From NCBI GenBank assembly GCA_900754175.1, contig CAAEBS010000152.1, positions 1 to 8,213 of the forward strand: a stretch of 8,213 nucleotides of DNA, given 5' to 3'. The DNA is from Clostridia bacterium. GTDB taxonomy: Bacteria > Bacillota > Clostridia > Oscillospirales > CAG-272. How positions within the stretch are numbered: position 1 is the first letter of the stretch; each line of letters starts with the position of its first letter. Below, piece after piece: positions 1-6,525 of the stretch. The position numbers and the translations under genes are program-made. Under the pieces are notes generated by a model. The model saw only the letters and a program-made list of their open reading frames with translations, did no database searches and had not been told where the DNA came from.

Positions 1-107
1 ACCACGGCAGTGGTGGATGAGGAGTCCTCGGCAAAAACTTACTTTATGCCGACACCTCATCCGTCAGCCTTCGGCTGCCACCTTCTCCCACTGGAGAAGG
101 CTTTCGC
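1..107. repeat. Hairpin-rich intergenic repeat, left part
   Basis: No gene is supported here. The stretch folds into successive hairpins: 1-5 with 10-14; 15-22 with 55-62 (GGATGAGG/CCTCATCC) enclosing 28-33 with 47-52 (TCGGCA/TGCCGA); 65-69 with 73-77 (CAGCC/GGCTG); and 81-88 with 93-100 (CCTTCTCC/GGAGAAGG, 4-nt loop). The arrangement CCTCATCCGTC, small hairpin, then CACCTTCTCC...GGAGAAGG is one I recall as a dispersed intergenic repeat in gut Clostridia. That is memory, not a search. The left edge is cut by the window, so the true boundary is unknown. Confidence 0.5.
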
Positions 108-215
108 TTGTTTTCTGTGTTGCCTGCCAATAAACATGGGCACCTTTGCTTCAAAATGGGCATAAAATTGGCTCTCCGTGTCATCCTGAGCGGAGGGCGA
201 AGCCCGGAGTCGAAC
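108..215. other. Intergenic stretch with a structured repeat remnant
   Basis: No coding gene is seen. Positions 108-177 are unremarkable. Positions 178-215 begin with GTGTCATCCTGAGCGGAG and contain a short hairpin (GGGC 195-198, GCCC 202-205, GAA loop). From memory this resembles a dispersed repeat of gut Firmicutes. It continues directly into the conserved 45-nt core of the inverted repeat, and GGAG 206-209 can pair with CTCC 242-245, so it may be the outer end of the same element. The window ends before the matching part of the right copy could be seen. Confidence 0.4.
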
Positions 216-386
216 CCGTTAGGGCGACCGTAGGTCGGGATCTCCAATCGTCGAGCGCACCAACCTTTGCACTGCACCCCTGCAACGGTAAAACTCCGGG
301 TCAGCATATACCCTAACCCTTGCCCAAAGGTCTTTTGAAAGGGGTCCGGGGGAAACTTTTCTCCAGAAAAGTTTTCCCCGCCCCCC
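216..386 (-). repeat. Left copy of the flanking inverted repeat
   Basis: This matches 8043-8213 in inverted orientation. Read on the minus strand, the order is: a long hairpin (347-380); the block CCCCTTTCAAAAGAC; AAGGGTTAGGG; ATGCTGACCCGGAGTTTTAC running to CGTT; a variable stretch (261-283, 23 nt); and a 45-nt core (216-260) differing from the right copy only at 220. The core can form a 5-bp hairpin (225-229 with 233-237) and a 3-bp hairpin (215-217 with 222-224), enclosed by GGAG/CTCC pairing (206-209 with 242-245). The inner edge touches the pepD stop codon. There is no transposase or long open frame, so it looks like a non-coding dispersed element. Confidence 0.8.
347..380. terminator. 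Long hairpin just after pepD, possible terminator
   Basis: The arms are 348-362 and 365-379 with a 2-nt loop (CC). They form 15 pairs, one of them a G-T wobble, and C347-G380 adds one more. It begins 6 nt past the pepD stop codon, so it is well placed to end or protect that transcript. Neither strand has a clean T-run after the stem, so it is not a canonical intrinsic terminator. It is part of the repeat element and recurs at 8049-8082. Confidence 0.4.
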
Positions 387-1841
387 TCACTCTCCCTCAA
401 GGATCCGCTTGATCACCGTGAAGAAGCGGGCAAAGGAGGCGAGGTCCAGCGCCTCGTCCGGAGAATGAAGATCGGTCACCACCGGACCGCAGGACAGGAT
501 ATCCAGCTCCGGCAGCTTTTCGTGAATGATACCGCACTCCAGCCCTGCATGGATAATCTCCACTTTTACCGGCTTGCCGAACAGCTCCCGGTACGCCCGA
601 ATATAGCGCTCCCGGATCGGCGACTCTTTCTGAAATTCCCAGCCGGGATAGCGGTTGTAGAGACGGCACTCTGCCCCGATCATCCGCCCATACTCCTCCA
701 ACTGCCGTGCGGATGCGTCCAGGCGCCATTCCATCGTTGAACGGGAAGAAAACGTAAAGTCAAAAATCAGCTCTTCCCCCGCCCCGGTCGTCTCCATAAC
801 GCCGAGATTCCGGGAAAATTCCACAGCGCCCGGCGCTCCGTGGAAATCCTGCGCCAGAACTCCGTTCTCCACCGTGGAAAGCAAAAAGATGATATTTCCG
901 GTCACCTGCCGGGGCGCCGCCTTTGCCGCCACGCTCCCACTCCCGATCTCCCATTCCAGCCGGAACCCGGCGTCTTCCGGCGACAACGTGCCGGCAATTC
1001 TCGTGCGGAGCGTTTCCAGCGCCGGCGCAAGCCCCTCTGCCTCTTCCACGATCAGAGACGCCACCGCCTCTCTCGGAATGGCGTTGTCCTTGCTTCCTCC
1101 TCGCAGAGAAACCAGCGAAAACTCATAATCTCCGGAGAGCGACAGTAAAATCCCGCCAAGCAGTTTGTTGGCGTTTGCCCTGCCGCAGTGAATGTTTTCT
1201 CCCGAATGTCCGCCCGCAAGCCCGCCGATCCGGAGCGTAACCGGGATTCCCATCACCGGGTGAGCCTGACAGCGCACCCGCAGGTCGCACCGCTCCCCGC
1301 CGGCACAGCCGGCAATCACACAGCTCTCATCGGCGCTGTCCATATTGATGAGACTTGCGGCATGGATCCGGGAATAGTCAAATCCCTTTGCCCCCTCAAG
1401 CCCCACCTCCTCGGATGCGGTGAACAGGCACTGGAGCGGCGGATGAGAGCTTACCCCTCCGTCCAGAACATACAGCATGGTCGCCACCGCCACGCCGTCG
1501 TCCGCTCCCAGCGTGGTTCCCTGCGCCCGGAGCCAACCGTCCTTTTCGTAAAGCGACAGCGGTTCCCGGAGAAAGTCGTGCTCCACGCCCTCGTTCTTTT
1601 CGCACACCATGTCAACGTGTCCCTGGAGCAAAAGCGCCGGCTCTCCCTCCCGCCCCGGCGTCGCCGCCTTTTCGATCAGGCAGTTCCGGTGCTCGTCGGT
1701 GTAAAAGGGAAGTCCCCTTTCCCGTGCAAACGCCGCAAGGTACGCCACCGCCTGCTCCTCGTGAAAGGAGGGACGTGGCACGGCGGAAAATTCCTCAAAA
1801 TAACGGTACAAGCCCGGATAAGTAAAATCTTTTTTCTGCAT
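387..1841 (-). CDS. pepD: Aminoacyl-histidine dipeptidase (PepD, M20 family)
   Basis: A di-zinc cytosolic dipeptidase that cleaves Xaa-His dipeptides such as carnosine and other short peptides, feeding amino-acid salvage. At 484 residues it has the usual family length. The metal and catalytic set is complete (numbered from the chosen start): GHVDMV with H75 and D77, GADDG with bridging D114, SEEVG with catalytic E144 and metal ligand E145, NMD with D168, and DLHSPDE with H459. GGHSG (about 210-214) marks the lid/dimerisation domain between the two halves of the catalytic domain. A GTG at 1842-1844 directly precedes the ATG, but AGGAGG lies 5 nt from the ATG and only 2 nt from the GTG, so I chose the ATG. 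The gene follows mreB by 68 nt, across a strong terminator, and has no clear promoter, so partial read-through or a weak promoter is likely. Family assignment is secure; exact substrate is not. Confidence 0.95.
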   Translation of the reverse strand: MQKKDFTYPGLYRYFEEFSAVPRPSFHEEQAVAYLAAFARERGLPFYTDEHRNCLIEKAATPGREGEPALLLQGHVDMVCEKNEGVEHDFLREPLSLYEKDGWLRAQGTTLGADDGVAVATMLYVLDGGVSSHPPLQCLFTASEEVGLEGAKGFDYSRIHAASLINMDSADESCVIAGCAGGERCDLRVRCQAHPVMGIPVTLRIGGLAGGHSGENIHCGRANANKLLGGILLSLSGDYEFSLVSLRGGSKDNAIPREAVASLIVEEAEGLAPALETLRTRIAGTLSPEDAGFRLEWEIGSGSVAAKAAPRQVTGNIIFLLSTVENGVLAQDFHGAPGAVEFSRNLGVMETTGAGEELIFDFTFSSRSTMEWRLDASARQLEEYGRMIGAECRLYNRYPGWEFQKESPIRERYIRAYRELFGKPVKVEIIHAGLECGIIHEKLPELDILSCGPVVTDLHSPDEALDLASFARFFTVIKRILEGE

Positions 1842-1846
1842 CACAG

Positions 1847-1852
1847 CCTCCT
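1847..1852 (-). promoter_or_regulatory. pepD ribosome binding site
   Basis: A perfect AGGAGG on the minus strand, 5 nt before the ATG at 1841. It decides the start between the adjacent GTG and ATG codons. Only 22 nt separate it from the preceding terminator stem. A TAAAAT at 1867-1872 could be a -10 box, but the matching -35 position (GAACAG) is poor. Confidence 0.85.
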
Positions 1853-1874
1853 GAAATTCAAAATTTATTTTAAA

Positions 1875-1905
1875 ACGGCGGTCCGGAATCTGTTCCGACC
1901 GCCGT
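1875..1905 (-). terminator. Intrinsic terminator of mreB
   Basis: A 13-bp GC-rich stem: 1875-1882 pairs with 1898-1905, and 1884-1888 pairs with 1893-1897. C1883 is bulged and the loop is 4 nt. On the minus strand it begins 4 nt after the mreB stop codon, and the stem runs into TTTT and then an A/T-rich tract. It should end most mreB transcripts before pepD. Confidence 0.85.
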
Positions 1906-1909
1906 ATTT

Positions 1910-2956
1910 TCAGATGTGCTGACGGATCCTGGACAGGTCGATCATGCCCTCCGGCAGATTGTCCAGAAGCTTCAGCACCCGCCCGGTGCCAAGCGCCACG
2001 CAGTCCACCGGATTTGCCGCCACCCTTGTGCGGATGCCGGTCACGTCCTCGATCAGGCGGTCAAAGCCGTACAGCTGACTGCCGCCGCCCGTCATCACGA
2101 TTCCGCCCTTGAGAATATCCCCCACAAGCTCCGGCGGCGTTTTTTCCACCACCGAGCAAATGGCGTCCAGTATCAGCGAGATCGGCTCCATCATTGCCTC
2201 CAGCATTTTCTTGGAGGAAAGCGTAACCACTTTGGGAAGTCCCTGGACCATGCATCTGCCCTTGACCTCCATGGTTTTTTCTTCTCCGTGCTCATACACG
2301 GCGCCGATCCGGATCTTCACCTGCTCCGCCGTCCTGTTGCCGATCAGAACGTTGTGTTCCCGACGGACGTAGCTCATGATCGCCTCGTCAAATTCGTCCC
2401 CCGCCGTTTTGATAGACTCCGCTACCACGATGCCGCCGAGAGCCACCACCGCAATGTCGGTGGTGCCGCCGCCAACGTCCACGATCATATTTCCCACCGG
2501 GCTGTAAATGTCGATGTTGGCGCCAAGCGCCGCCGCTACCGGCTCCGGAATCAGGTAGGTCTTACGTGCTCCCGCCTGCTTTCCCGCCTCAATGACGGCA
2601 CGCTCCTCCACCTCGGTGACGCCGGTCGGCACACAGATCACCACCCGTGGCGGGATCACCGCATTGCCGCAGGCACGGCGGATAAAATACTGGATCATCC
2701 GCTGGGTCACCTCATAGTGGCTGATGACGCCGTCTTTCAGCGGCCGGATCACATCGATGTTCGTGGGGTTGCGCCCGAGCATCGCTTGTGCGTCCTTACC
2801 GATCTTTACGATCCGGTTTTCCTCGGTGTCCACCGCTACGACCGACGGCTCCTTGAGCACGATGCCCTTGCCTTCCACAAAAACCAGAAGCGTGGCGGTT
2901 CCGAGATCCATCCCGATATCTTTACTTAAAACCTGTTTTGCTTTGAAATGAAACAT
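1910..2956 (-). CDS. mreB: Rod-shape determining protein MreB/Mbl-type actin homologue
   Basis: A bacterial actin that polymerises on the inner membrane face and guides elongation-mode peptidoglycan synthesis. At 348 residues it is about the usual length. Visible actin-fold motifs: phosphate-1 loop DIGMDLGTAT (13-22), VEERA with the catalytic-region glutamate (116-120), phosphate-2 loop DVGGGTTD (160-167), and adenosine-binding TGGGS (289-293). VIEAGKQAGAR and the EPVAAALGAN stretch favour MreB over Mbl, but paralogue assignment by eye is uncertain. The phosphate-1 loop has Thr at residue 22, where MreB and Mbl normally have Asn (GTANT or GTANV). The ATG follows a GGGGG-containing ribosome site by 6 nt. 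The gene has its own promoter and terminator, and mreC and mreD are not in the window. Confidence 0.93.
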   Translation of the reverse strand: MFHFKAKQVLSKDIGMDLGTATLLVFVEGKGIVLKEPSVVAVDTEENRIVKIGKDAQAMLGRNPTNIDVIRPLKDGVISHYEVTQRMIQYFIRRACGNAVIPPRVVICVPTGVTEVEERAVIEAGKQAGARKTYLIPEPVAAALGANIDIYSPVGNMIVDVGGGTTDIAVVALGGIVVAESIKTAGDEFDEAIMSYVRREHNVLIGNRTAEQVKIRIGAVYEHGEEKTMEVKGRCMVQGLPKVVTLSSKKMLEAMMEPISLILDAICSVVEKTPPELVGDILKGGIVMTGGGSQLYGFDRLIEDVTGIRTRVAANPVDCVALGTGRVLKLLDNLPEGMIDLSRIRQHI

Positions 2957-3027
2957 CCTGTTCCCCCTTCGTTCAGGGTGAAAGCGTAAGCCCTCTCCGC
3001 CCGGGAGAAAAGCGCCGCCTTTCTTTT

Positions 3028-3056
3028 ATTATACACGGAAACTCCGGAAAAAGCAA
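3028..3056 (-). promoter_or_regulatory. Sigma-A promoter for mreB
   Basis: The minus strand carries TTGCTT (3051-3056), a 17-bp spacer, and a perfect TATAAT (3028-3033). It sits 71 nt upstream of the mreB ATG and within the comF-mreB gap, so mreB can be transcribed independently of the metK operon. I see no terminator between comF and this promoter, so read-through from comF is also possible. Confidence 0.8.
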
Positions 3057-3122
3057 GAGGTTCTTTTGTCGATTTCCGGGTTTTGTCTCGTATTTCCAAT
3101 ATTTTTTGCGGATTTTCGCCTT

Positions 3123-3857
3123 TTATTTCTTGTCTCTGGCAAGGCAAAGCAGAAAAATCGCCCTGGCGCCCGCCGACTGCAACAGCGGCACGCACGCCGC
3201 CATACTGGCTCCGGTGGTCACAATATCGTCGAAAAGAACCACCACCTTGCCCGCAATCTGCTCCGGCTTCCGGATGACAAAAAGCCCTTTTGTGTTCCGG
3301 AATCTCTGCCGTCGGTTCAGTGATTTCTGCTCCTTTCCGCCGAATTTCCGGGCAAGCGCCCGGACTGCGGGAATTCCGGAGATCGTGGAAAGCGCCGTCA
3401 TCATCCGCTCCGACTGGTCAAAACCGTAATCCACCCTCGCCCTGCGCCCTCTGGGCACCCAGCAAAGCACGGCTTCTTCCGGTGAAATCTCCATGACCGC
3501 CAGCTCTTTCTGCAGATAAAACCACAGCTCCTGTGCCACCGCCCGCTCGATGCGGACCGACGGCTCGTGCTTGAGGCGGTACAAAAGACGGTTCTGCGGC
3601 TCCCCGGACTTTTCCGGAGAGTAGAAAAACAGCTTGCGCATACTCAGGCATCCGAGCTTTGAAAGCTCCGGCGGCATACAGCGACATTCGGTCGCCGCCT
3701 GCATACAGTCGGGACAGCTCTCCGCCTTCGCCAGATTCCATTTCAGCGTGCACGCCGGGCAAAAAGCGTGTTCCCACGTTTCGTGTGTGAGAATCTCCCT
3801 GCACCCGGCGCATTTGCGGACAAACAGAATCCGGCGCAATATCTCCGGGAATTTCAT
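3123..3857 (-). CDS. comF: ComF family phosphoribosyltransferase-like protein
   Basis: A ComF/GntX-type protein of 244 residues: an N-terminal zinc-binding region plus a type-I phosphoribosyltransferase-like domain. Four cysteine pairs are intact (C16/C19, C33/C36, C48/C51, C58/C60). The PRPP-loop signature VVVLFDDIVTTGAS spans about 205-218, and GFDQSE (145-150) matches the family's conserved patch. In naturally competent bacteria ComF is needed for DNA uptake and interacts with the single-strand DNA machinery; its role in non-competent Clostridia is unclear. Its ATG overlaps the recD2 stop codon by 4 nt (ATGA), so translation is probably coupled. Pairing with a helicase that also handles single-stranded DNA suggests a DNA-processing role, which is inference. 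Confidence 0.92.
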   Translation of the reverse strand: MKFPEILRRILFVRKCAGCREILTHETWEHAFCPACTLKWNLAKAESCPDCMQAATECRCMPPELSKLGCLSMRKLFFYSPEKSGEPQNRLLYRLKHEPSVRIERAVAQELWFYLQKELAVMEISPEEAVLCWVPRGRRARVDYGFDQSERMMTALSTISGIPAVRALARKFGGKEQKSLNRRQRFRNTKGLFVIRKPEQIAGKVVVLFDDIVTTGASMAACVPLLQSAGARAIFLLCLARDKK

Positions 3858-6076
3858 GCTCCCGCCTCACGCAAAAGCTCCGCAAGCCCGGTATAACGCA
3901 TGGAGTGACGGTCGTTTTCCACCATCCGGCGCACAATATCCTCCCGCCCGACCAGAATCACCATGTTCTGCGCCCGGGTAATGGCGGTGTACAAAAGGTT
4001 CCGGGTCAGGAGCATGGAGGCGGCAGAGCACATCGGGATCACCACGATCGGATATTCACTGCCCTGGCTCTTATGTACGGTAACGGCATAGGCGTGCTCC
4101 AGATCCTCTAAAAGCGTATAATCGTAGATCACCCGCCGGTCGTCAAACAAAATGGTCATCTCGTTTTCTGCCGGGTCAATTTCGCTGATTACGCCGATGT
4201 CGCCGTTGAAAATTCCGTTGCCGCCGTCTTCGTCGCCCCGGCTCCACGCCAGATCGTAATTGTTCCGGGTCTGCATCACCCGGTCGCCCACCCGGAAAAC
4301 CCGGTCACGGAAGGTCATTTCCTGCCGGTCACGGCTCGGCGGATTCAGCTCTTTCTGCAAAAGGATGTTCAGGCTCTCGGTCCCCGCCTCGCCCTTGCGG
4401 GAGGGGGCGATCACCTGCGTTCCGTTGCGTGCCATGTCGCCGTAGGTTTTCGGCAGACGGTTTCGGCAAAGATCCGCCACCGTCACGGCGATCTCACGGT
4501 CACTGCTCCGGCGGAGGAAAAAGAAGTCGTTGTCCTTGCAGTCAAGTCTCGGCATCTCTCCCCGGTTGACCGCATGGGCGTTGGTTACGATCAGGCTCTG
4601 CTGAGCCTGGCGGAAAATTTCATCCAGACGGACGGTGGAAAAGCGCTCGCTCTTCAAAAGATCGCCCAAAATATTGCCCGCCCCCACCGACGGCAACTGA
4701 TCGGCGTCCCCGATCATGATAAGCCTTGCGCCCGGCTTTATGGCGGCAAGCAACGCCCGCATCAGCGACTGATCCACCATGGAAGCCTCGTCCACGATGA
4801 TGACGTTTTCCTCCAGCAGATTGGTTTCGTCACGGTTAAAGGTCATGCGCCCCGCCGGGTCGTAGGACATTTCCAGCAGGCGGTGAACCGTTTTTGCCTC
4901 GTTGGAGGTCGCCTCCGACAGCCTTTGCGCCGCACGCCCGGTCGGCGCCGCCAAAGCCACTTTCAGATCCATGCTCTCAAAGATCCGGAGCAATGCCCGC
5001 ACTACGGTGGTTTTACCGGTACCGGGTCCTCCGGTCAGGACCATGACCCCGTAACGCAATGCGTCGGTGATCGCTTTTTTCTGCATGGCGGCATAGCAGA
5101 TGCCGCTTCTGCGCTCTTCGTTTTCAATAAACCGGTCGGCGTCCTCCAGATCCACGGCGGCGCACATCCGGTCGAGCAGGCACAGCTTATCCGCAATGCT
5201 TTTCTCGGCAAGCCAGCTTTCCCGGTCGTATATCATGTCGCCCTTTTCCAGCCTGCGCTCCACCAGCCGCCCGCTCTTTATCATCCCGGCAATCGCCGAA
5301 TCGGCGCTTTCCCGGGAAACCTTCAACAGCACGGACGCCTCCTCCAGCAGAGTTTCCCTCGGCAGACAGGTATGTCCGTTCTGGATTCCGCTCTGCATCA
5401 GCACATACTGCAAGCCGCTCATAATGCGCTCCAGATGATCCTGAGCAAACCCCAGCGAGGAAGCAAGCGCATCCGCCCGCTCAAATCCGATTCCGTCGAT
5501 CTCATTGCAGAGACGGTACGGGTTCTTCTTGGCAACGTCCACGGCGTTGCTTCCCCACTTTTTATAAATTTTTACCGTCGTGGCGGCACCGAAGGTGTCC
5601 CGGAAAAACATCATGGCAGATCGGATCCCCGCCTGCTCTTTGAAGCTTTCGGAGGCGGCAAGCGCCAGCTTCATGGAAATTCCTTTCAGGCTGGCGAGCC
5701 ACTCCGGATGATTTTCGATCACGTCAAAGCTGTCCTCTCCGAACTCCTCCACAATCCGCTGGGCAAGCTTGGGACCAATGCCCTTCACCGCCCGGGAAGA
5801 AAGATAGCGTAGAATGGACGCCACGTCCCCCGGCATCTGTCTTTCATACTGAACCACCGAAAACTGCCTGCCGTATTTCGGGTTGTGGACCCATTTTCCA
5901 TAAAGAGAAAGGTGGTCCCCCTCCCCGATCAGCGGCATGGTTCCCACAACGGTCACCATTTCATCGTCGGCAAGCGCCATGTCGCAGATGGTGTACCCGT
6001 TTTCTTCGTTGGTGAATATTATGTTTTCAACGCTTCCCTCCAGCCTTTGCAGACCGGTTGCTTCTTCCGTACTCAT
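3854..6076 (-). CDS. recD2: RecD2-like ATP-dependent DNA helicase
   Basis: A superfamily 1B 5'-3' DNA helicase of the RecBC-independent RecD2 (YrrC) class, involved in DNA repair and replication-fork maintenance. It has 740 residues, within the family's range. Domains in order: an N-terminal OB-like region (about 10-80); helix-hairpin-helix segments around KGIGPKLAQRIVEEFG (about 98-113), LKGIS (about 130) and IDGIGFERADALA (about 193-205); and the helicase core. The core has Walker A TGGPGTGKT (about 348-356), Walker B VIIVDEAS (about 425-432), motif III GDADQLPSVGAGN (about 456-468), and C-terminal VHKSQGSEYP plus YTAITRAQ (about 667-703). All key residues are present. A GTG directly precedes the ATG; AGGA lies 6 nt from the ATG and 3 nt from the GTG, so the ATG at 6076 is chosen. 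It lies 33 nt after the small membrane protein gene and overlaps comF. Confidence 0.95.
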   Translation of the reverse strand: MSTEEATGLQRLEGSVENIIFTNEENGYTICDMALADDEMVTVVGTMPLIGEGDHLSLYGKWVHNPKYGRQFSVVQYERQMPGDVASILRYLSSRAVKGIGPKLAQRIVEEFGEDSFDVIENHPEWLASLKGISMKLALAASESFKEQAGIRSAMMFFRDTFGAATTVKIYKKWGSNAVDVAKKNPYRLCNEIDGIGFERADALASSLGFAQDHLERIMSGLQYVLMQSGIQNGHTCLPRETLLEEASVLLKVSRESADSAIAGMIKSGRLVERRLEKGDMIYDRESWLAEKSIADKLCLLDRMCAAVDLEDADRFIENEERRSGICYAAMQKKAITDALRYGVMVLTGGPGTGKTTVVRALLRIFESMDLKVALAAPTGRAAQRLSEATSNEAKTVHRLLEMSYDPAGRMTFNRDETNLLEENVIIVDEASMVDQSLMRALLAAIKPGARLIMIGDADQLPSVGAGNILGDLLKSERFSTVRLDEIFRQAQQSLIVTNAHAVNRGEMPRLDCKDNDFFFLRRSSDREIAVTVADLCRNRLPKTYGDMARNGTQVIAPSRKGEAGTESLNILLQKELNPPSRDRQEMTFRDRVFRVGDRVMQTRNNYDLAWSRGDEDGGNGIFNGDIGVISEIDPAENEMTILFDDRRVIYDYTLLEDLEHAYAVTVHKSQGSEYPIVVIPMCSAASMLLTRNLLYTAITRAQNMVILVGREDIVRRMVENDRHSMRYTGLAELLREAGA

Positions 6077-6082
6077 CACGCT

Positions 6083-6086
6083 TCCT
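6083..6086 (-). promoter_or_regulatory. recD2 ribosome binding site
   Basis: AGGA (extending to AGGAAG, 6081-6086) lies 6 nt before the ATG at 6076. This supports the ATG over the immediately preceding GTG codon at 6077-6079. Confidence 0.65.
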
Positions 6087-6109
6087 GCGGCGTTGCCGTC
6101 CTTTCTTTT

Positions 6110-6451
6110 TTATGGTTCCCCCGTTTCGTTTCCGTCCTTTTCAGGCTCCGGCATCAAGGTGTAATATTCCAGTCCGTACCGCACGATCATCTCCGAAAGC
6201 ACGGGGTGGTCCTGAAGCGCCGGCGTAGTCACTACCAGAAGCCTGCCCGACGAAATCAGCCAGAATCCCGAAAGCGCCTCACGGATCAGCATTTCCGAAT
6301 CCCGTGCGTCAGCCTCGGTCAGGATCTCGAGCGTAAGCACAAGCTTTCGGGTGCCGAAAAATTTCTGCAGTAAAATCCGCACTGAAAAATAAAGACCAAT
6401 GACCGCAAAAAATGCCACGATGATCTCCAGTGCTGTTTTCAGGTAGCTCAT
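6110..6451 (-). CDS. Hypothetical single-pass membrane protein, 113 aa
   Basis: I do not recognise this protein. The sequence shows a short N-terminus, one strong hydrophobic helix (about residues 7-28, LEIIVAFFAVIGLYFSVRIL), a basic stretch (QKFFGTRK) that suggests a cytosolic C-terminal part by the positive-inside rule, then a small soluble domain with alternating strand and helix character (KLVLTLEIL, SEMLIREAL, RLLVVTTPAL), ending in an acidic tail (PEPEKDGNETGEP). The frame extends upstream to 6490, but GGGAGG at 6459-6464 sits 7 nt before the ATG at 6451 and nothing similar precedes the longer starts, so I use 6451. It sits 74 nt after metK and 33 nt before recD2, probably in their operon. 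The function is unknown. Confidence 0.8.
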   Translation of the reverse strand: MSYLKTALEIIVAFFAVIGLYFSVRILLQKFFGTRKLVLTLEILTEADARDSEMLIREALSGFWLISSGRLLVVTTPALQDHPVLSEMIVRYGLEYYTLMPEPEKDGNETGEP

Positions 6452-6458
6452 ATCTGCA

Positions 6459-6464
6459 CCTCCC
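6459..6464 (-). promoter_or_regulatory. Ribosome binding site of the 113-aa protein
   Basis: GGGAGG on the minus strand, 7 nt upstream of the ATG at 6451. It favours this start over the in-frame ATG codons at 6488-6490 and 6473-6475, which lack such a site. Confidence 0.8.
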
Positions 6465-6525
6465 GATAACAGCATATGCCACCTCTGCATTTGCGGTCAC
6501 TGGTCCTTCATCCGGAAAATCCGGA

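Noticed and set aside
201..218. GGGTTCGACTCCGGGC on the minus strand, resembling a tRNA T-arm
   Set aside because: I could not assemble matching acceptor, D and anticodon arms at the right spacing. It fits better as part of the structured repeat.
44..400. 118-codon open frame on the minus strand at the left edge
   Set aside because: It runs through the hairpin repeats and overlaps the end of pepD. It has no ribosome site and no protein-like pattern. It is an open frame in repeat DNA.
1916..2929. 337-codon plus-strand frame opposite mreB
   Set aside because: It is fully antisense to a convincing MreB gene, and its composition (rich in His, Arg and Asp) is typical of the shadow of a GC-rich gene.
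3060..3122. Possible terminator after comF (GCG...CGC followed by A-rich sequence)
   Set aside because: The stem is only three pairs and is followed by A rather than T on the transcribed strand.
4574..5812. 412-codon plus-strand frame opposite recD2
   Set aside because: It is antisense to the helicase core and HhH region, with no recognisable domain and no ribosome site seen. It is a shadow frame.
6452..6525. Possible internal promoter (GTGACC, 18 bp, TATGCT) between metK and the 113-aa gene
   Set aside because: Each box matches consensus at only four of six positions, and the -10 box lacks the usual final AAT. It is too weak to call.
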